Of a stretch of 64,000 bases of DNA, positions 62,890 through 64,000 are shown piece by piece; position 1 is the first letter of the stretch, and each line of letters opens with the position of its first letter. Source of the stretch: Neolewinella antarctica (GTDB lineage Bacteria > Bacteroidota > Bacteroidia > Chitinophagales > Saprospiraceae); NCBI RefSeq assembly GCF_011927835.1, contig NZ_JAATJH010000001.1:697104-761103 (forward strand), read 5' to 3'. The notes below the pieces were generated by a model. The model was not told where the DNA came from. It did no database searches and worked only from the letters and a program-made list of their open reading frames with translations. The translations under genes were made by a program, and so were the position numbers.

Positions 62890-64000
62890 TTAGCATTCCG
62901 GGCGCGCTACGGGGATGTTAAAAGCCAAACCGCCCTCACTTGTTTCTTTGTACTTCGTGTTCATGGCCTTCGCCGTGTGCCACATGGTGCGGATCACGGT
63001 GTCGATGCTGACCAAAGAATCCGCGGGGTTACCGGACAAGGCCAGGTTCGCCGCCGTAATTGCCTTCATCGCGCCCATTGCGTTGCGCTCGATGCAGGGG
63101 ATTTGTACCAACCCGCCGACGGGGTCGCAAGTCAGACCGAGGTGGTGTTCCATCGCGATTTCGGCGGCCATCAGCACTTGCGCCGGGCTTCCGCCCAGGA
63201 CTTGCGTTAGCCCGGCGGCCGCCATGCTGGAACTCACGCCGATCTCCGCCTGGCAGCCACCCACCGCCGCCGATATAGTCGCGCCCTTTTTGAACAGACT
63301 TCCCACCTCCCCTGCAACGAGTAGAAATTCTTCGATCCGGGGTTCATCGTAGTCCGTGCAAAAGAAATCGTAGTACAGTAGCACCGCCGGGATTACCCCC
63401 GCCGCGCCGTTCGTAGGCCCCGTGACGATGCGGCCCATCGCCGCGTTTTCTTCGTTGACGGCCAGGGCAAAACAGCTGATCCACTGGTTAATTCGGTTGA
63501 AGCTCTGGTAGCTATTGCGAATCAGCTTTTCCCAACGCTCCGGGCTATCGAACGACTTACCGTCGAGTAAGTCGGCGTTGATCGCTTTGGCGCGCCGCAC
63601 GACGTTGAGCCCGCCCGGTAAAATCCCCCCGGTGACGCAGCCACGGTAGACGGCCTGCTTCATGGTCGTGAATAGCTCTAGTAGTTTGGCGCTGACTTCC
63701 TCGCCGCTCCGTAGGCTCTCTTCGTTCGCGCGGACCACCCCGGCGATCGACATTCCCGTGGTACCGACGTGGCGCATAATGTCCGCCCCCTTCGCAATCG
63801 GATAGGGTAGCCTAATCTTTTTGCCCTTCAGTGGTGCCCCGGAGCGCTGAATGAAGCCCCCACCCACGCTTGCGTAACGGACGGAGTGCACGATTACGCC
63901 GGCTTTGTAAACCGTAAAAATGAGCGTATTCGGGTGCGCGTCGTGGTTTTCGTTGGTAAAAATGAGGTTCTCCCGCTCGCTGAACACGACTGAATTGCCG
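62890..64000 (-). CDS. sdaA: L-serine ammonia-lyase, iron-sulfur type (partial, runs off the window)
   Basis: The C-terminal 370 residues of an Fe-S L-serine dehydratase that deaminates serine to pyruvate. The frame is open to the window edge; the GTG at 63987 is not the start, since family members have about 460-480 residues. Family blocks: [71 protein letters not shown] and [18 protein letters not shown]. The iron-sulfur cysteines appear in GGCQAE and [21 protein letters not shown]. The single-chain alpha-beta fusion type is implied. It lies 36 bp upstream of bshB1 in the same direction and may share its transcript. Confidence 0.93.
   Translation of the reverse strand, partial: GNSVVFSERENLIFTNENHDAHPNTLIFTVYKAGVIVHSVRYASVGGGFIQRSGAPLKGKKIRLPYPIAKGADIMRHVGTTGMSIAGVVRANEESLRSGEEVSAKLLELFTTMKQAVYRGCVTGGILPGGLNVVRRAKAINADLLDGKSFDSPERWEKLIRNSYQSFNRINQWISCFALAVNEENAAMGRIVTGPTNGAAGVIPAVLLYYDFFCTDYDEPRIEEFLLVAGEVGSLFKKGATISAAVGGCQAEIGVSSSMAAAGLTQVLGGSPAQVLMAAEIAMEHHLGLTCDPVGGLVQIPCIERNAMGAMKAITAANLALSGNPADSLVSIDTVIRTMWHTAKAMNTKYKETSEGGLAFNIPVARPEC

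Overview
This 64 kb window looks like a chromosomal segment of a Bacteroidota bacterium, most likely in the Saprospiria (Lewinella-like). The evidence is the Bacteroidota-type -7 promoter element (TAnnTTTG, here usually TACCTTTG or TACCTTCG), a very large cargo protein with a type IX secretion C-terminal sorting domain, a 288-residue primary sigma factor of Bacteroidota type, MqnD of the futalosine menaquinone route, BshB1 of bacillithiol synthesis, and Bacteroidota-typical families (DUF983, DUF6438, PorT-like barrels). GC content is high for the phylum. I see no rRNA, tRNA, CRISPR, prophage or insertion sequence; nearly everything reads as ordinary chromosomal coding sequence in short operons.

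Layout. 1-5.5 kb: a SpoIIAA-like gene, threonine deaminase, three tandem 113-bp repeats and a large UvrD/RecB-type helicase. 5.6-11 kb: small secreted proteins, an outer-membrane barrel, Ppx/GppA phosphatase, a PAP2 phosphatase and GlmM. 11-19.3 kb: minus-strand genes for a 1467-residue T9SS cargo, a lipoprotein glycoside hydrolase and an amine oxidase. 19.3-25 kb: threonylcarbamoyl-AMP synthase, an acyl-carrier-like protein without its serine, a LOG-family protein, class II aldolase and two small unknown genes. 25-34.3 kb: aquaglyceroporin, GT2 glycosyltransferase, RibB with a degenerate GTP-cyclohydrolase domain, short-form CarB, Uma2, lipoprotein, MqnD. 34.5-42.5 kb: pseudouridine synthase, GlnS, SUI1, DUF983, primary sigma factor, MetZ, DnaG. 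42.8-49 kb: HemL, EttA, a DUF6438 lipoprotein, YidC. 49-64 kb: DUF3293, lipoprotein, alpha/beta hydrolase, membrane protein, YebC, Cys-type CcmE and CcmF, GT22, S41 protease, methyltransferase, BshB1 and a partial L-serine dehydratase.

The genes serve information processing (sigma factor, primase, GlnS, YebC, EttA, SUI1, pseudouridine synthase), envelope building (YidC, GlmM, glycosyltransferases, lipoproteins), cofactor and heme metabolism (HemL, RibB, MqnD, CcmE/F, BshB1) and amino-acid or nucleotide metabolism (IlvA, MetZ, CarB, SdaA).

The most unusual content is repetitive DNA. (1) A dispersed 17-bp motif, GCACCYGCGACCGCGCC, occurs about 14 times on both strands, between genes and inside them. 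(2) Three intergenic elements are built from GGTCTNN heptamers followed by an inverted array of NNAGACC heptamers; a fourth uses TAGGCGG heptamers and starts on the yebC stop codon. (3) Palindromic elements occur between genes, inside a copy of the 17-bp motif, and apparently in frame within mqnD. Eight genes also have the -7 promoter element only 4-6 nt before the start codon, which predicts leaderless transcripts.
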